A DNA stretch of 64,000 bases, from positions 168,842-232,841 of the forward strand of contig JADJRE010000043.1 in assembly GCA_016712375.1 (NCBI GenBank), in the 5' to 3' direction. Each line of letters begins with the position of its first letter. Position 1 is the first letter of the stretch. A program made the position numbers and the translations under genes. The DNA comes from Rhodospirillales bacterium (lineage in GTDB: Bacteria > Pseudomonadota > Alphaproteobacteria > Rhodospirillales > Defluviicoccaceae). The notes beneath the pieces were generated by a model. It was not told where the DNA came from and made no database searches. It saw only the letters and a list, made by a program, of their open reading frames with translations. Of this stretch, positions 45,691-57,203 are shown one piece after another.

Positions 45691-48210
45691 ATGGGCGACA
45701 ACACTGGCTTTTTCTCCCGTCTGTTTCGTCACAGCCGACCGTCCTTAGCTAACGCCGAAAGCGCGTTGGCTGAAGGCCATGCTGTCCGGGCGGCCGCCCT
45801 GTTCCGAGCTTGTGCCGAAGCCGGAACCGTTGAGGCCCAACTGCGATTGGCTGATCTTTACAGATCTGCAACCGGGGTCCCGCAGGACTACGTTGAGGCT
45901 GTTCGTTGGCTCCGTGCCGCGGCCGAGCAGGGATCACCCAGGCTCAATCTCGGCTCGGCGAGATCTTTCTCGTTGGGCGCGAGGCGCCGGCGAGTGTGAC
46001 TCCGACAGCCGCATCGCATGTCGATGAGAGCGAGGCCGAGTCGGTGCTCAGGCGGCTGTTTCCGGAAGGAATGGCGGTTCGGCGCGATTTCGTCGAGGCA
46101 GCGCGATGGAATGCTCTCGCGGCCGAACAGGGAGATGCTTCGGCGCAGGTTCGGTTGGCATACCAACATGCGATCGGGCTAGGGGTGCCGGCCAGTAACG
46201 TCGAGGTGCGCCGCTGGTTTGCAGCAGCAGCTCGAGCAGCAGTCGGCACTTGGACAACTTGGACTTGGCATGCTGTATGCCAGCGGCTGCGACGGTGCAC
46301 CCGACTATGCGCAGGCGGCTGGCTGGTTCGAACAAGCAGCGGAACAGGGAAATGCCGCAGCCAAAACCTGTCTCGCTATGCTCTGCCTCGGCGGTGACGG
46401 TGTTGAACGAGACGAAAGTCGCGCAGTTCAACTTCTCAGTGAGGCCGCAGCGGAGGAGCATCGCGAAGCGATGTTCCTGCTGGGCGAACTGTATCGCACG
46501 GGTCGTGGAGTAGACGCCGACGCATCCGTCGCTGAGACTTGGATTAGGCGTGCCGCAGCACGGGGACACGTCCGAGCCTTTGTAACGCTTGGCCACTTGC
46601 TGACGGAAGGTCAATCGCAGCCAGACTATAATACCGCCGCAGTCCTGTTTCGTCAGGCGGCAGAGCAGGGCGACTTAGAAGGTCAGTATATTCTAGGTAC
46701 GCTGTGTCTCTCTGGCTCCGGCGTTCCACACGATCCGTTCGAGGCGGCCCGGTGGCTGGAAATGGCCGCCCATCAAGGACATGTCGGAGCCCTTGAAGCG
46801 CTGGCGGACCTTTACTCCGCAGGAACGGGAGTCCGCCAGGATTTTGACCGCGCCCGGGAGCTGTACAATCGCGCTGCAGCGGCGGGCAGCGCACACGCGC
46901 TTTTCCAGCTTGCGGACTTTCAGGCTTTGGGCCTCAGTTTTGTTTGTGATCCGACGGCTGCGCTAGACGGCTACCGGCGTGCTGCGGCGTCAGGAAGCGC
47001 CGCCGCCTGCCTGCAGCTGGGCTTCCTCCACGCTACCGGTGATAGCGTTGAGCAGGACTATGCCGCCGCCGCTCATTGGTACGAAGAGGCCTTACGCGCC
47101 GGCAGTCTTGACGGTGCGTTCAATCTGGCCTTCCTCTACATTCGCGGTTTGGGCGTGCCCCTTGATCCGCAGCGTGGCGTGCAACTCCTTGAGCAAGCCG
47201 CCGAAAATGGCAGCCTGAGTGCCGCGTGGGCGCTGCACAATTGCTATGCCGAGGGCCAATATCTGCCATGCGACCCGGCAGCTTCAGCTGGCTGGCTGGA
47301 AAAAGCCGCTGCACTCGGCAGCGCCACGGCCGCCTGTCGTCTGGCCCGGCAGCTGGAAGTCGGTGATCTGCATGCCCCTTCTGCTGCCCAGGTGGTCTCG
47401 CTGCTGGTGCCACTGGCCGAAAAAGGAGTCCCTGCCGTGCAGGCCGCCCTTGCCCACCTTCTCGACGAAGGGCGCTTCGTGGAGCGCGACAGCGCAGCGG
47501 CGTTGCGCCTCTTTGCGCTGGCTGCGGAAGGGGGCAACGCGGGAGCGCAGGCTTGGCTTGGAGATGTTTTAAGCAGTGGTCGAGAGGTTATTGTCGACCG
47601 AGACGCGGCCGAGCAATGGTATCGCCAGGCGGCATCGCAAGGACACCTCGGTGCACTCTCGGTGCTAACGACCGAGGCTCGCAGAAGAGGCGACACGCGA
47701 GAAAAGCTCAGAGAGTATTTTGAGTTGTGGCTGCGGGCAGCCGAAGCTGGCGATTCTACTGCGCAGCGTATTGTGGGCGACTTCTATCTCCGGGGCGTGG
47801 GGACGGATCGATCGCCAGATCATGCCGCCAGATGGCTGCGTGCCGCTTCAGACCAACGCAATCCAGCTGCGCAAGTTCTACTGGGCAGCCTGCTCGTAGA
47901 AGGCAGGGAGATCGGTGCAGACCCAACCGCTGCGGTCGCGCTGTTCCGTGAGGCGGCCGCACGGGACAGCATGGACGGGGCCTATAATCTCGGCGTGTGT
48001 TATCGTCTCGGGCTTGGGCTCGACAAAGATCAGGGACGGGCCGAGCACTGGTATCGTCGCGCAGCGGAACAGGGACACCGTTCTGCACAGCTGGCATTGG
48101 CCGACTTACTAGCCCAAACCGGCTCCGACGGCAGCGCGCTCGCCGAAGCGGCTCACTGGTATCGTACAGCCGGAGAGATGGATCGTGCTGCGACGGTACA
48201 AAGCGCATGA
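45691..48210 (+). CDS. Sel1-repeat protein of the secretion locus, two compensating frameshifts
   Basis: A protein of about 839 residues made almost wholly of some twenty Sel1-like repeats (pattern LA-LYxxGxGVxxDxxxAxxWxxxAAEQG). Examples are LGTLCLSGSGVPHDPFEAAR and LASLYSAGTGVRQDF-like units. ATG 45691 follows GGGGAGAGA, 34 bp after the hlyD stop, so it belongs to the exporter operon. Frame changes at about 45940 and about 46220 cancel out. No signal peptide is seen, so it is probably a cytoplasmic or membrane-associated scaffold. A Sel1 protein as the third gene of a type I secretion operon is unusual. Confidence 0.85.
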
Positions 48211-48285
48211 GAGCGGCGGCATCTGCCTCGTTGACCTGCGGCCTAATACCGGTACCTTTCGGCGCTCGCGCGATTGGTTCCCAGC

Positions 48286-49527
48286 CTACAGCTGCGTCTC
48301 CGGCGGGCGCTCGTTGACGATGTCGTCGAGCAACTTCTCCCAGCGAGCGAGCAGTCGCTGAAGGCGAAAGTGCGTGACGGCGGTTTCGCGCGCCTGTTCG
48401 CGGATCATCTGCATGCGGTCCTGATGATCGAGTACCTCATCCACACGATCGGCGATTTCTTCCGGTGAGAAGAAATCTGCCACCAAACCATTGACCCGGT
48501 CCTGCAAGACGTCCAACACCGGCGGTGTCGACGAACCCACGGTGAGGCATCCGGCGGCGAGGGATTCGACAAAGGACCAGGAAAGCACAAACGGATAAGT
48601 CAAATAGACGTGAACCGAGGACACCTGCAGAATGTTCAGGTAAACATCATAAGGAACCTGACCGAGAAAATGGACGCGGTCGAGATCGAGGTGGCGGCCA
48701 ACCTCCTGCAACATGCGTTCTCGATATGTCGTTCCCGGCAGGGATGGATACCCGTAGCTTACACCGTCGCCGCCAACGATGATGGTATGCGCTCGCGGGC
48801 GGCGACGCTGAATGCTCGGCAAGGCGCGCATGAAGGTGTGAAAACCGCGATAGGGTTCCAAATTGCGCGCAACGTAAGTCACCACCTCGTCCTTCTTCGT
48901 CAGGACTTTGCCGGCGCGGGCCAACTTCAGCCAGGCATCGCGCCTAGGACGGACGATTTCGGTATCGACGCCTTCGTGAATGGGACTGATGCGCCTCCGC
49001 ATTTCGGGCGGATAAAGGCTCTGCTGCCAGCGGGTTGGCGTGTGTCCCCAGTCGCACGCATCGAAGCTCAGGAAGTTAATTGCGTTCTTTGTCCGCAAAC
49101 GTGCCGGTTGGTCGAAAATCGAAGCAAACTCCGGATCGAAACCCACGTCCACGCCATCGACATGATAAAAAAACTCGAAATAGGACAGCAGTGGAACGTC
49201 CGGATACACGTCCTTAATAAACAAGGTCTCGCCCCAGCCACTATGCCCGACGATTATGTCTGGCCGAACTCCCCGCTCCTTTAATGCTCGGCATGCATCG
49301 GCGGCCGAAAGTCCTGTGCGGACGGCATCGTCGAAGTCGGCGCTGAACGGATGACACACGCGCCCGTTTATAGCGTCCGGTTTGTAGATAACCTTGGTTA
49401 CTCCACGCATTAAGTTGTCGTTAGGCTGGGTTATGAAATAAATCTCGTTACCCGGCCGATCTGCAAAATGACGCGCCAAATGCTGGTATTGCGCGGGGAA
49501 ATTCTGATGAATGAAGATGATAATCAT
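48286..49527 (-). CDS. GT4-family glycosyltransferase
   Basis: A 413-residue GT-B glycosyltransferase. The N-terminus MIIIFIHQNFPAQYQHLARH is typical of a clade of GT4 enzymes found in polysaccharide loci. Other features are VGHSGWGETLFIKDVYPDVP, PIHEGVDTEIVRP, YVARNLEPYRGFHTFMRALP and the nucleotide-sugar site FVESLAAGCLTVGSSTPPV. It starts at ATG 49527, overlapping the methyltransferase stop by 4 bp (ATGA). It is the last gene of the minus-strand operon and converges with the Sel1 gene. Donor and acceptor unknown. Confidence 0.9.
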   Translation of the reverse strand: MIIIFIHQNFPAQYQHLARHFADRPGNEIYFITQPNDNLMRGVTKVIYKPDAINGRVCHPFSADFDDAVRTGLSAADACRALKERGVRPDIIVGHSGWGETLFIKDVYPDVPLLSYFEFFYHVDGVDVGFDPEFASIFDQPARLRTKNAINFLSFDACDWGHTPTRWQQSLYPPEMRRRISPIHEGVDTEIVRPRRDAWLKLARAGKVLTKKDEVVTYVARNLEPYRGFHTFMRALPSIQRRRPRAHTIIVGGDGVSYGYPSLPGTTYRERMLQEVGRHLDLDRVHFLGQVPYDVYLNILQVSSVHVYLTYPFVLSWSFVESLAAGCLTVGSSTPPVLDVLQDRVNGLVADFFSPEEIADRVDEVLDHQDRMQMIREQARETAVTHFRLQRLLARWEKLLDDIVNERPPETQL

Positions 49528-50120
49528 AGCTCCAATGCCGACAGGAGCGCCTCCCGCTGCGCCTCAGTCAACGCATGCTTTTTGGTACAGACCGCTGCCA
49601 GTTCAAGCGTCGGGCGGCGTCGAACAATTACTTCGCCAAAAGGGGGGCCGCTGAGGCACTGCACCATCGCTGACGGCGTAAAGCCACACTTGTGGGCCAT
49701 GCTGGTATGGCCTTGGGCAACGGCCGCCCCAAAACCGAATAGCATGTCGTGTGCGGTGATGGGTCCCACGGGGGACTGGTAGACAACTTGGTGCAACTGG
49801 TCCGCAGCCACATAGCTGGCGACGGCCTGAAGATCCGGCACAATGATACACACGAAACCATCGTCTGCGAGGATCCGCCAGAACTCCTGAAGCGCTTGGC
49901 CGACTTGGTGCGCATAAAGATGCTCAAGGCAATGCGAAGACCACACCGCGTTGGCGATGCCGTTTGGAATGGCTGATAGGTCGGTGATGCTGGACAGCAG
50001 GTCCGGCTGCGAAGCCGGATCTACGTCCACCCTGAGTTCCTGCCAGTCGTCGAAGAGCGACGGCATCCGTGTCGAACCTGCTGGTCCGCTCCCGGCATTA
50101 ACGAAGAGCGGGGGGGTCAT
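49524..50120 (-). CDS. SAM-dependent methyltransferase (class I)
   Basis: A 198-residue methyltransferase of the Methyltransf_11 type: motif I region LFVNAGSGPAG, an acidic strand end LRVDVDPASQPDL, and NAVWSSHCLEHLYAHQVGQA followed by FWRILADDGFVCIIVPDLQA. It probably methylates a sugar or glycan terminus. Both ends overlap neighbouring genes by 4 bp (ATGA), showing a translationally coupled operon. It is small for the family, but the core fold appears complete. Confidence 0.87.
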   Translation of the reverse strand: MTPPLFVNAGSGPAGSTRMPSLFDDWQELRVDVDPASQPDLLSSITDLSAIPNGIANAVWSSHCLEHLYAHQVGQALQEFWRILADDGFVCIIVPDLQAVASYVAADQLHQVVYQSPVGPITAHDMLFGFGAAVAQGHTSMAHKCGFTPSAMVQCLSGPPFGEVIVRRRPTLELAAVCTKKHALTEAQREALLSALEL

Positions 50121-51335
50121 CGGGACAGGAACGGCAGGACACGCTTCATCAGTACCGCGCGCGACGTTGGGGCTGCCTCGGAGCCCGCGTCGTCGAGCGA
50201 CGCGCTCTCGCGGGCATCAACCTGTGTGGAATTCTCGCCCTCGACGCTCACAGGATCACCGGTCATTACAAATTCTCCCTTCGGACGGTTGATCACAAGT
50301 TCCGCGGCTGATCCTGCCGGGCTTGGCCGTGGGGGGTACGAACTTTCCTCCCGCAGCTTGCTGAAGCGGGGCCCTATGGCGGACTTTCTAGGGGCCGCTC
50401 CAAGAGACCGCGTGACGGGAAGTTTCCGGGCAAGAAATCGGACCTGTATTCCTTCCAAAGGATCATTTGGGACTGAAGAGCGGCAAGGCGTTCCGTTGGT
50501 GACCGGCCCCACGACCGTTCCCGACTGGAAGCAACCAGAGTATTCGCAATCGTAAGGAACGGCGGATCCATCCTTGGATCGCATCCGCAGCGCGAAGGCG
50601 ATCAACGGCGTCGCCATCTGTCGCGTGCCGCATGCCTGTCCTCCGATGGTCCAGGGCGTTTCGAAGCCGCTTATGGTGAGTCCTTTGTACTCAATGTCGG
50701 CCGCAGCAATGCCATCCAGCGGTTTGATGGAGAAGTTCTCAATCCATAAGTGCTGTCCGACACAACCTGCCCATAGGGAGTCGACGAACGAGAGATCGCC
50801 TTGGTTCTTCACGTGAACGAGAATCTCGCAGCGAATGTCGGTAGGTCGTGATTCCGGCTGGAGCGGGGTGCTATCGCCACTCGCTGGCCGTTCCCGGGTA
50901 GAGGCAGCGCGACCTCAAAGGCGAGTGCGTCGAGGCATTAGTTGTCTTGGTGTCCGGATCGTCGGCCATCCACCGCCCGTCGAGTCGCTCAACCTCGATC
51001 GCCAGGGGTTGTCCGCCAGCGTGGCTGATCGAGGTCACGATCAGCGTAGCAGGACCCCCAGATATTTTCGCGACGATCATATTCCCTGGTTCACACAGCC
51101 ATGTCCCCTTGGTATGCGGGCCGCTGATGAAATCGACGTGCTCGGCCACAACCCCCGGGGCAAGGCCGACCTGAACGGCCGGAAGCGTAACGTTCTCGGA
51201 TGCCGCCGTTGCGCGCACTGGTGCGGCAGACTGAACATAGAACAGATAAAGCCCCTGGTTGAGAGTAATTGCTTTGGCCGTCGCTGCTAATGCACTCTGC
51301 GGCGCCTCCGAAAACGGCTTCTTTCCTGCCATCAT
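50117..51335 (-). CDS. unrecognised protein of the glycan operon, frameshifted
   Basis: About 405 residues if two nearby frame changes (between about 50880 and 50935) are repaired. ATG 51335 shares a base with the previous stop (TGATG) and follows AAAGGGGA. The N-terminal part is MMAGKKPFSEAPQSALAATA, then an all-beta stretch with GTWLCEPGNMIVAKISGGPA and PLAIEVERLDGRW. Bridging codons LAFEVALPLPGNGQRVA lead to a second beta domain with HVKNQGDLSFVDSLWAGCVG and FETPWTIGGQACG. A low-complexity tail with many Ser and Pro follows. The first part resembles a jelly-roll or carbohydrate-contact domain, but no family is recognised. Confidence 0.6.
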
Positions 51336-54300
51336 CAATAGTCCCCTTTGATACTCGTGTGATCCCATTTCAAATCACCCGCGGCCACAGGAATGTCGGC
51401 CACCATGTCGGCCTCTGGCAGTGGCCTTCGTCCGCCGGCAATCCGCAGAAGCTGGTCATTGAGCACCCTCGGCTCGGTTCCCAAAGGCAGCAGCGTTCCC
51501 AGGTTGGTATTGCGCAGGCGCTCGGCGATTGCCCCTATGTCAAATGCGACCACCGGCAGGCCGGCACGTAGAGCATGCGTTAGGGCGAAGCACCACGTTT
51601 CGGGCCAGACTGAAGGAAAAGGGCCAGATCCGGATGTTCTCGCCGAAGCAGATCCTGGACCTCGGTCTCAGCATACCGGCCCGTAACGAACACGTTTCCG
51701 GCGCTGAGCAGCAAGTTGTCGTCTTCCGTATAGCCAATTACGACAAATTCGATTGCCAACTCACGTTCCGCCGCATCCTTCGCGCAGTTGAGCAGAACGT
51801 GAAACCCCTTATGCGCACCAATTGCGCCAATTACGACGACGCGCACCGGTTGGGTCAGGACAGGCGTGGTGGCAGTGGCGGAAAAACGGATCAAGGGCTC
51901 CCAGGGCCGACACTTTATTTTGACCTTGGGGAAGTAGCGGCGCATCCGGCGCAAGGTATCGGCAGAAGGTACGATTATCCGCCGCGCCGTGCGCAGCCAC
52001 TGGCTGCTGCGCGCCCGCAGTGCGCTGACACTGAGGTCATCACGAAGGCTGCCTCCGTGCACCTTGATACAGGCTTCGCACTCCGCCAGTTCCGGCTCTC
52101 CACAGTAGCGATTGTCGCCTCCCAAAAGTGTCAGACGCGGGCAGATCCACGAGTAATCATGGATGTACACGTCGTAGTGAACCTTTAAACTGCGCATTAC
52201 TTCTATTACGGTTGGGTCGAGATCTAGAAAATGATGCAACTCGACGTGCATCACATTTAGCCGCTTGAGCAGATTGGTCAGCGATGTCAGGTCTGCGGGA
52301 ATATCGTAAGAGAGGTCTCGAAGGGCTTCGTCGTCAACGCTGAGCAGGCAGCGCCGCGACCCTGGCTTTTCAGGACGAAGCAAGATCGGCCGCAACCCCG
52401 CGCGGGCGAGAACCTTACATCTCTTACGTACCACCCGATCGACGCCCCCTGGTAGCGCCAGGCTGAGAAGAAGTGCGCAGGGACGTGAATTAAGGACAAC
52501 ACGCTCCTCGTCCAAACGCCGTCGGAGCGGCAATAAGGGATCAGCGCGAACGAACGAGTCGATCATCGCATCGTAGCCAGGATAGCGCGTGTTAATGATC
52601 CGACGGCTCCGCTCCAACAGGGCGTCACGTCGCCGACCGAACGAAACCCCGCCTAGATGCAGAACAAAAACGTCGGCCGCCACCACGTGTCGCCAACCGC
52701 AAAAGCGGGCTCGCAAGCAAAGATCGTTCTCTTCTCCATATCCCTTGCCGAACGTGTATTCATCGAACGCTCCAACTTCGTCGAGGCAATCGCGGCGAAG
52801 GTACATGCAAAACCCGACACCGACGGGGATGTCGGCGGTGATGCGCCGATTAACGGCCGCCGCCAGTCCGTCGAGGACGGCAGCCTCATCAAGCGTACAG
52901 TCAATTTCTGCGCCGGAAGGATAGGTGACGATCGAGCCATGATTGGACAGTGGCGTTGCGGTCGCCACGTCAGGCGCGCTGTACGCGGCGGTTCGCAAAC
53001 GGTCCAGCCAGTCTCCGTGGACAACCGCGTCCGCATTGACTATCACAGCGTCGCGCTCTGGATGCACCGCCAACGCCTTATTCACCGAGCCAGGAAAACC
53101 AAGATTTAGCGGATTGCGCAAAAGCCGGATCTCGCCTTCCGCCGCTAGGGCCTGCAGTGCGGCGGTTAGCTCGGGTTCAGGCGAGGCATCATCGACAACG
53201 ACGATCTCGACTCCGACATGCCGCGACGGCAGCAGCGCGCGGAGACATCGCAATGTTTCGTCGTGGCCACGATAGACGGGTACAATGATGTCGACCGGCC
53301 GCGAACTCGAAGAGTCCCCGCCGGTCAATCCCCGCATACGCACGTGATCAGTCAACGAGTCGCTTGGCAACCGTGGGTCAAGCAGTAGTGGGGCATCAGG
53401 GAATCTCTCCGCTATGCCATTGGGAAGCCGGGCGGAGGTCCACAGTCGTGGGCCGCGCAAGTTGCATTCTGCGAGAAGTTGGGTGAACGCGTGTCGATGC
53501 GGTTGGGCAGGATCAGGTTTTGTGGAAAGGTAGATCCGAGATCCCTCTTCGTCCTCGATTGTTACTTCGAGGGACGCCTCGGGCATCCAATCCATGCTGA
53601 TCCAACCCTGGAGGCAGCCGTCTACGGCCGAGGCGCGGCCGTCCAGCCCGAAAATCGGGGGAAATTGGATCGGACTTCCGAGAAGCGACGCTCCCGCAGC
53701 TTCGACGGCTAGAGTCCGAGGCCGGCCGTCGGCAACTATGGCCGGGATGCGAAAGCGAGGCCGTTGAGCAGTGTGCTCCGCCAGACCCTGGCACCACACG
53801 CGGCCGCTTTCGGTTCTGACATAAACGCAAACGTCCGAACAACCCGCACTTAACTCGCCGATGATCGCTAGGTCCGGCGCAATCCCCACCCAGCCTGGGG
53901 CGGAGCCCCCGATTTCCTTCATGGCACGAGCTGTGGCCCTCGCCAGAGCTCCATCCACGGTGACGGCGTATCGCCGGAGTGCCTCGCAGAGCGCTCTGTC
54001 GGCCTCCGCGTAATTCTTCATCTTTAATAATCCCAGGATCAGCGCAGCCGCATAATCGGGGCAGTGCTGAAGTCGGACTGCCTGGCGTAAAGGGGACAGA
54101 GCGGCCGAGGCCTCGCCCGTTACGAGAAGGAGCCGCCCAAGGAGTGCCGCGATCTCGGCGGACGCGGGCGCGTGCCGCCAAGCTCGGTCCGTGAGGCGCA
54201 GAGCGTGCGCCAAGTCACCGGAATCGACTGCCGCCTGGGCTAGGAGGAGGAGGTGCCGGAGATGTGAATCTTCTTCAAGCCGAGTCCATTCCCCCTCGAC

Positions 54301-54456
54301 TGAGGACGCTTCTCGCGGGCACAAATTCCCAGAAGGAAACCGCATCGGCACCACTGTCGGGCTGGCGGCGAAACTCCATGGAAGGTGGAGAGCCGCCCCG
54401 GTAGGGCCCGGAAAAAACGAGTCCGAAGCAGCGACTATGCATCCGCCAAAGGACAA
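51335..54456 (-). CDS. giant TPR-GT2-GT4 glycosyltransferase, one frameshift
   Basis: A protein of about 1,040 residues if one C is restored at about 51608 (TTCCTTCAG for TTCCCTTCAG). Residues 60-170 are TPR-like helices (LLLAQAAVDSGDLAHALRLT). A beta region with LQGWISMDWMPEASLEVTIE follows. A GT2 domain starts near residue 375 (VDIIVPVYRGHDETLRCL, VVVDDASPEPEL, NADAVVHGDW, GFCMYLRRDCLDEVG). The C-terminal GT4 domain covers about residues 640-1,040 (DVYIHDYSWICPRL, VVVIGAIGAHKGFHVL). After the shift it ends PETWCFALTHALRAG, then LPVVAFDIGAIAERLR. The start is 40 bp after the beta-roll gene. It would assemble a disaccharide or longer unit in the cytoplasm. Confidence 0.87.
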
Positions 54457-54496
54457 GATGCATAGTCGTACTCAGGAGGTAATCCGGATGCTGTTA

Positions 54497-56101
54497 CTAG
54501 TGCTTGATCTCGGACGCGTCGAGGTGGGTAAAGCCCTTCAGCGTTATCGTCGTCCCATCGTCGAGGGTGATGAAGGTGTTGCCATTGGCCACCCGCGCAT
54601 GGTCGAGGATGTCCTGGACCGAGCCATAACCTGAGAACTGCAGCTGCGTCTTGCCACCCATCGCCGTGCTGTCCTTGAAGCCGAAGATGTTGTGATGGCC
54701 GCCGCCCTGGCTGCTGTCGAAGACGAACAGGTTGTCGTGGGTCCCGGCCGTCATCGTGTCAGCATTGGAGCCACCGAACATCGTAACGTTGCCGGTGCCG
54801 CCCTTCATGCTGGCTCTGCCATCGCCACCCCACCAGTGTACTGTTACCGCTGCCGGCGATCAGCGTCGCCGAGCCACTGCCGGCTACGACAGAGTCGGTC
54901 CCCGAGTGACCCGTGAACCTGAATTGGCCATCACCACCGTAGACCGTGGAGAAGCCAGTCCCACCGGTAACCGTCGCAGAGCCGAATTCGCGTACGGTAT
55001 CATTGCCAGCGCCCAGAGTAATCGTGTCACGCCCATCGCCCACGAAAAAAACGTTTCCGCTGCCGCGTGCGTCGAGGAACGTGCTGGCGCCTGCGTCATT
55101 GGTGACGGTCACCGTTCCACCGCTGACAACGACAGTATCCCGACCTGCGCCAACGTCGAGGTTTACCGTCCCCCCGCTGATCGTGATCTTGTCGTTGCCA
55201 CTGCCCGTATTGACCGTGGCGCTGCCACCGCCGACCGAAACGCTGTCAGCGCCCCCGTCAGTCGATATGTTTGCAGTCCCTGCGGTCAGCTTAACGGAGT
55301 CGCTGCCCGACCCGGTGTTCACTGTGGCGGCTCCGCCAATGACCAGGACGGTATCATTGCCCGTACCAGTCGTCAGGTTGGACGACCCGCCTTGCACCGA
55401 AACCTGATCCGCGCCAGAAAGCGTATCGATCGTCGCATTACCGCCGGTAACAAGGATCGAATCAGCGCCCTCTCCAGCATTAACAGTGGCTGACCCACTG
55501 CGTACCGTTACTCGATCATTGCCCGCCCCAGCGTCGACGCTCACCGCACCTCCACCGATGCTGATGCGGTCGTTGCCGGTTCCTGCGAGAATAGTACCGG
55601 GACCAGTGAGCTTGATCAGTCGTCACCGGTCCCCGCGTTTACGGAACCTAAGCCGGTGATCGCAATCGTATCGTTACCCGAACCGGTCCATACCGCAGCA
55701 CTGCCGCTACCCTTCGCTGTCGCAACCACAGAGTCGAGGCCACTGCCCGATATAACGGAACCCGCGCCAGTCAAGAAGACGGTGTCGTTTCCGCGGTTCC
55801 CGACAAGAAGAATGGGATCGGGGTTGACCGTGTCGGCACTCGTCCCTCTCATAACTGTTGACTTATTCCCCAGCAGCACCAAACCCTGTGCGCCGGAAGG
55901 CAAGGTGACAGTACCGCCAGGGGACGCAATCTCATAAATGTTCAGCTCTCCAGGCACCGGCGAATTGGAGAGATTATGAAGCACGTTGCCGTCCGAATAC
56001 CCCTCGCTCAGCTTGGCAAGGGCATCCTGGGCAGCCTTCAACTCCGCACCACTAAGATTAAGCGTTACGTGCTCGCCGCCCACAATTGTTGCAGTAGCCA
56101 T
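54497..56101 (-). CDS. RTX-like beta-roll secreted protein, two frameshifts
   Basis: A 534-residue protein if a missing base at about 55620 and an extra G at about 54826 are corrected. ATG 56101 follows GGGAGGA. No signal peptide is present. After an N-terminal about 90 residues (MATATIVGGEHVTLNLSGAE) come about 17 imperfect repeats such as GTGNDTVLVIGGAATVNTGS and GAGRDTVVVSGGTVTV. They are related to the GGxGxDxux calcium-binding nonapeptide but often miss the Gly-Gly. The last about 60 residues (FSGYGSVQDILDHARVANGN, LDDGTTITLKGF) look like a type I secretion C-terminus. It is very poor in Cys and Lys. It is the likely cargo of the exporter at 42094. Confidence 0.86.
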
Positions 56102-56609
56102 GATAATATTCCTCCCGTCCAGCCTAAATGACTTGTCCGGCGTGGCCCCTATCCACGCAACATCAAGCGCTCACGTCCGCCAGCATTTGGCGACGACCCA
56201 CATTACCCGGAAATCAGCGTCCCATCCTACACTCAGCGCCCTCAGCACACGCTGCGAACGCCTAAACCTATCCTAAAGCGACAAACCATGACGCTATTGG
56301 GGCATTTCCCCTCTGTTGAACGGACGATAACCTCCCCCTCCTTCCAAAGTCAATCGTTTCGTCAGCACTGTAGCATGAACTTCAGGATGAGCTTAAATGC
56401 CCATCGGCATCGATTATGGGACTGAACGAAATAATGGGTCCGGCGAGAGAATTTCGGCGCAGGCGGTTCTACATTTAGCAGCGAGGTTTACGTTGTCTGG
56501 AATGGCCTGGACGAGGTAGAGGCGCCTGTTGGAGGGTTTGGATGCGGCCGATGGGGTGTGCTCTGTCGCCGATTGCGGCGCCACACGATTAAAGGAGTTC
56601 TATTGGCAG
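56102..56609. other. upstream region of the beta-roll gene
   Basis: 508 bp with no convincing gene. It should contain the promoter of the minus-strand glycan operon. Composition is lower in GC near 56300-56400. No clear -35/-10 pair or operator was identified. Confidence 0.4.
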
Positions 56610-56830
56610 CCTGCGTCCGCGTCCGCGCGTGGTAGCCATGGAGGCGTGTTGCGGCCGCACGATTGCAGTGATGGGGTGGATGTTCGGGGCGTAGGGCCAT
56701 GAGGTTCGGCTGATGTCGCCGGAATATGTGCGCCGTTACGCGAAGCGCAGAAGAACGACGACCGGGATGCCAAGGCGATTGCCGAAGCGGCGACGCAGAA
56801 CCCTGTCCCGCCCGCAGCCGGCTTGGAGGC
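56610..56830 (+). pseudogene. IS110-family transposase internal fragment
   Basis: RVVAMEACCG, then after disruption GHEVRLMSPEYVRRYAKR, and in a shifted frame QKNDDRDAKAIAEAATQNP. These are the consecutive conserved segments of the IS110/IS116/IS902 N-terminal domain (EACCGAHHLGR, LMSPEYVRPYVK, KNDDRDAEAI). Both ends are missing. It belongs to a different IS110 subgroup from the copies at 32434 and 35049. Confidence 0.75.
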
Positions 56831-57199
56831 CGGCCGCGTCTGCGGCCGAATGGCGTCGCCTACCCTTTATCGCCTCGGAAGGCTCGTCATGGATTGTGCC
56901 AGGTACCAGATATGCACGTCACCGCACGTCTTGCAGATCTTCGCCGGCGTGTTGCTTATCAGTGGCGCCGCGACGGCGCGCGGGAAGCCAGCGCGTCCTG
57001 ATAGCGCCGGCGGGCGTAGATCACTGCGCCTGATCGTAGTGCTGCTCGTGTGGGAGATCTTTGCCCAAGCAGTGCCGCGCTGATCCGGACGCTAGCCGGA
57101 TCCTCGATGGCAATGGTCGTCGCGCATCAACGTTGCTCAGATCGTCGAACTGGCGCAGCGTCGCCCGGTTCTTCTGAGTGAGCCCCATGCCGCCGGGGC
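56831..57199. other. unassigned remnant between IS110 fragment and IS5-like element
   Basis: About 370 bp of short open frames without recognisable protein features, probably shuffled IS or gene debris. Nothing else supported. Confidence 0.4.
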
Positions 57200-57203
57200 T
57201 TAG

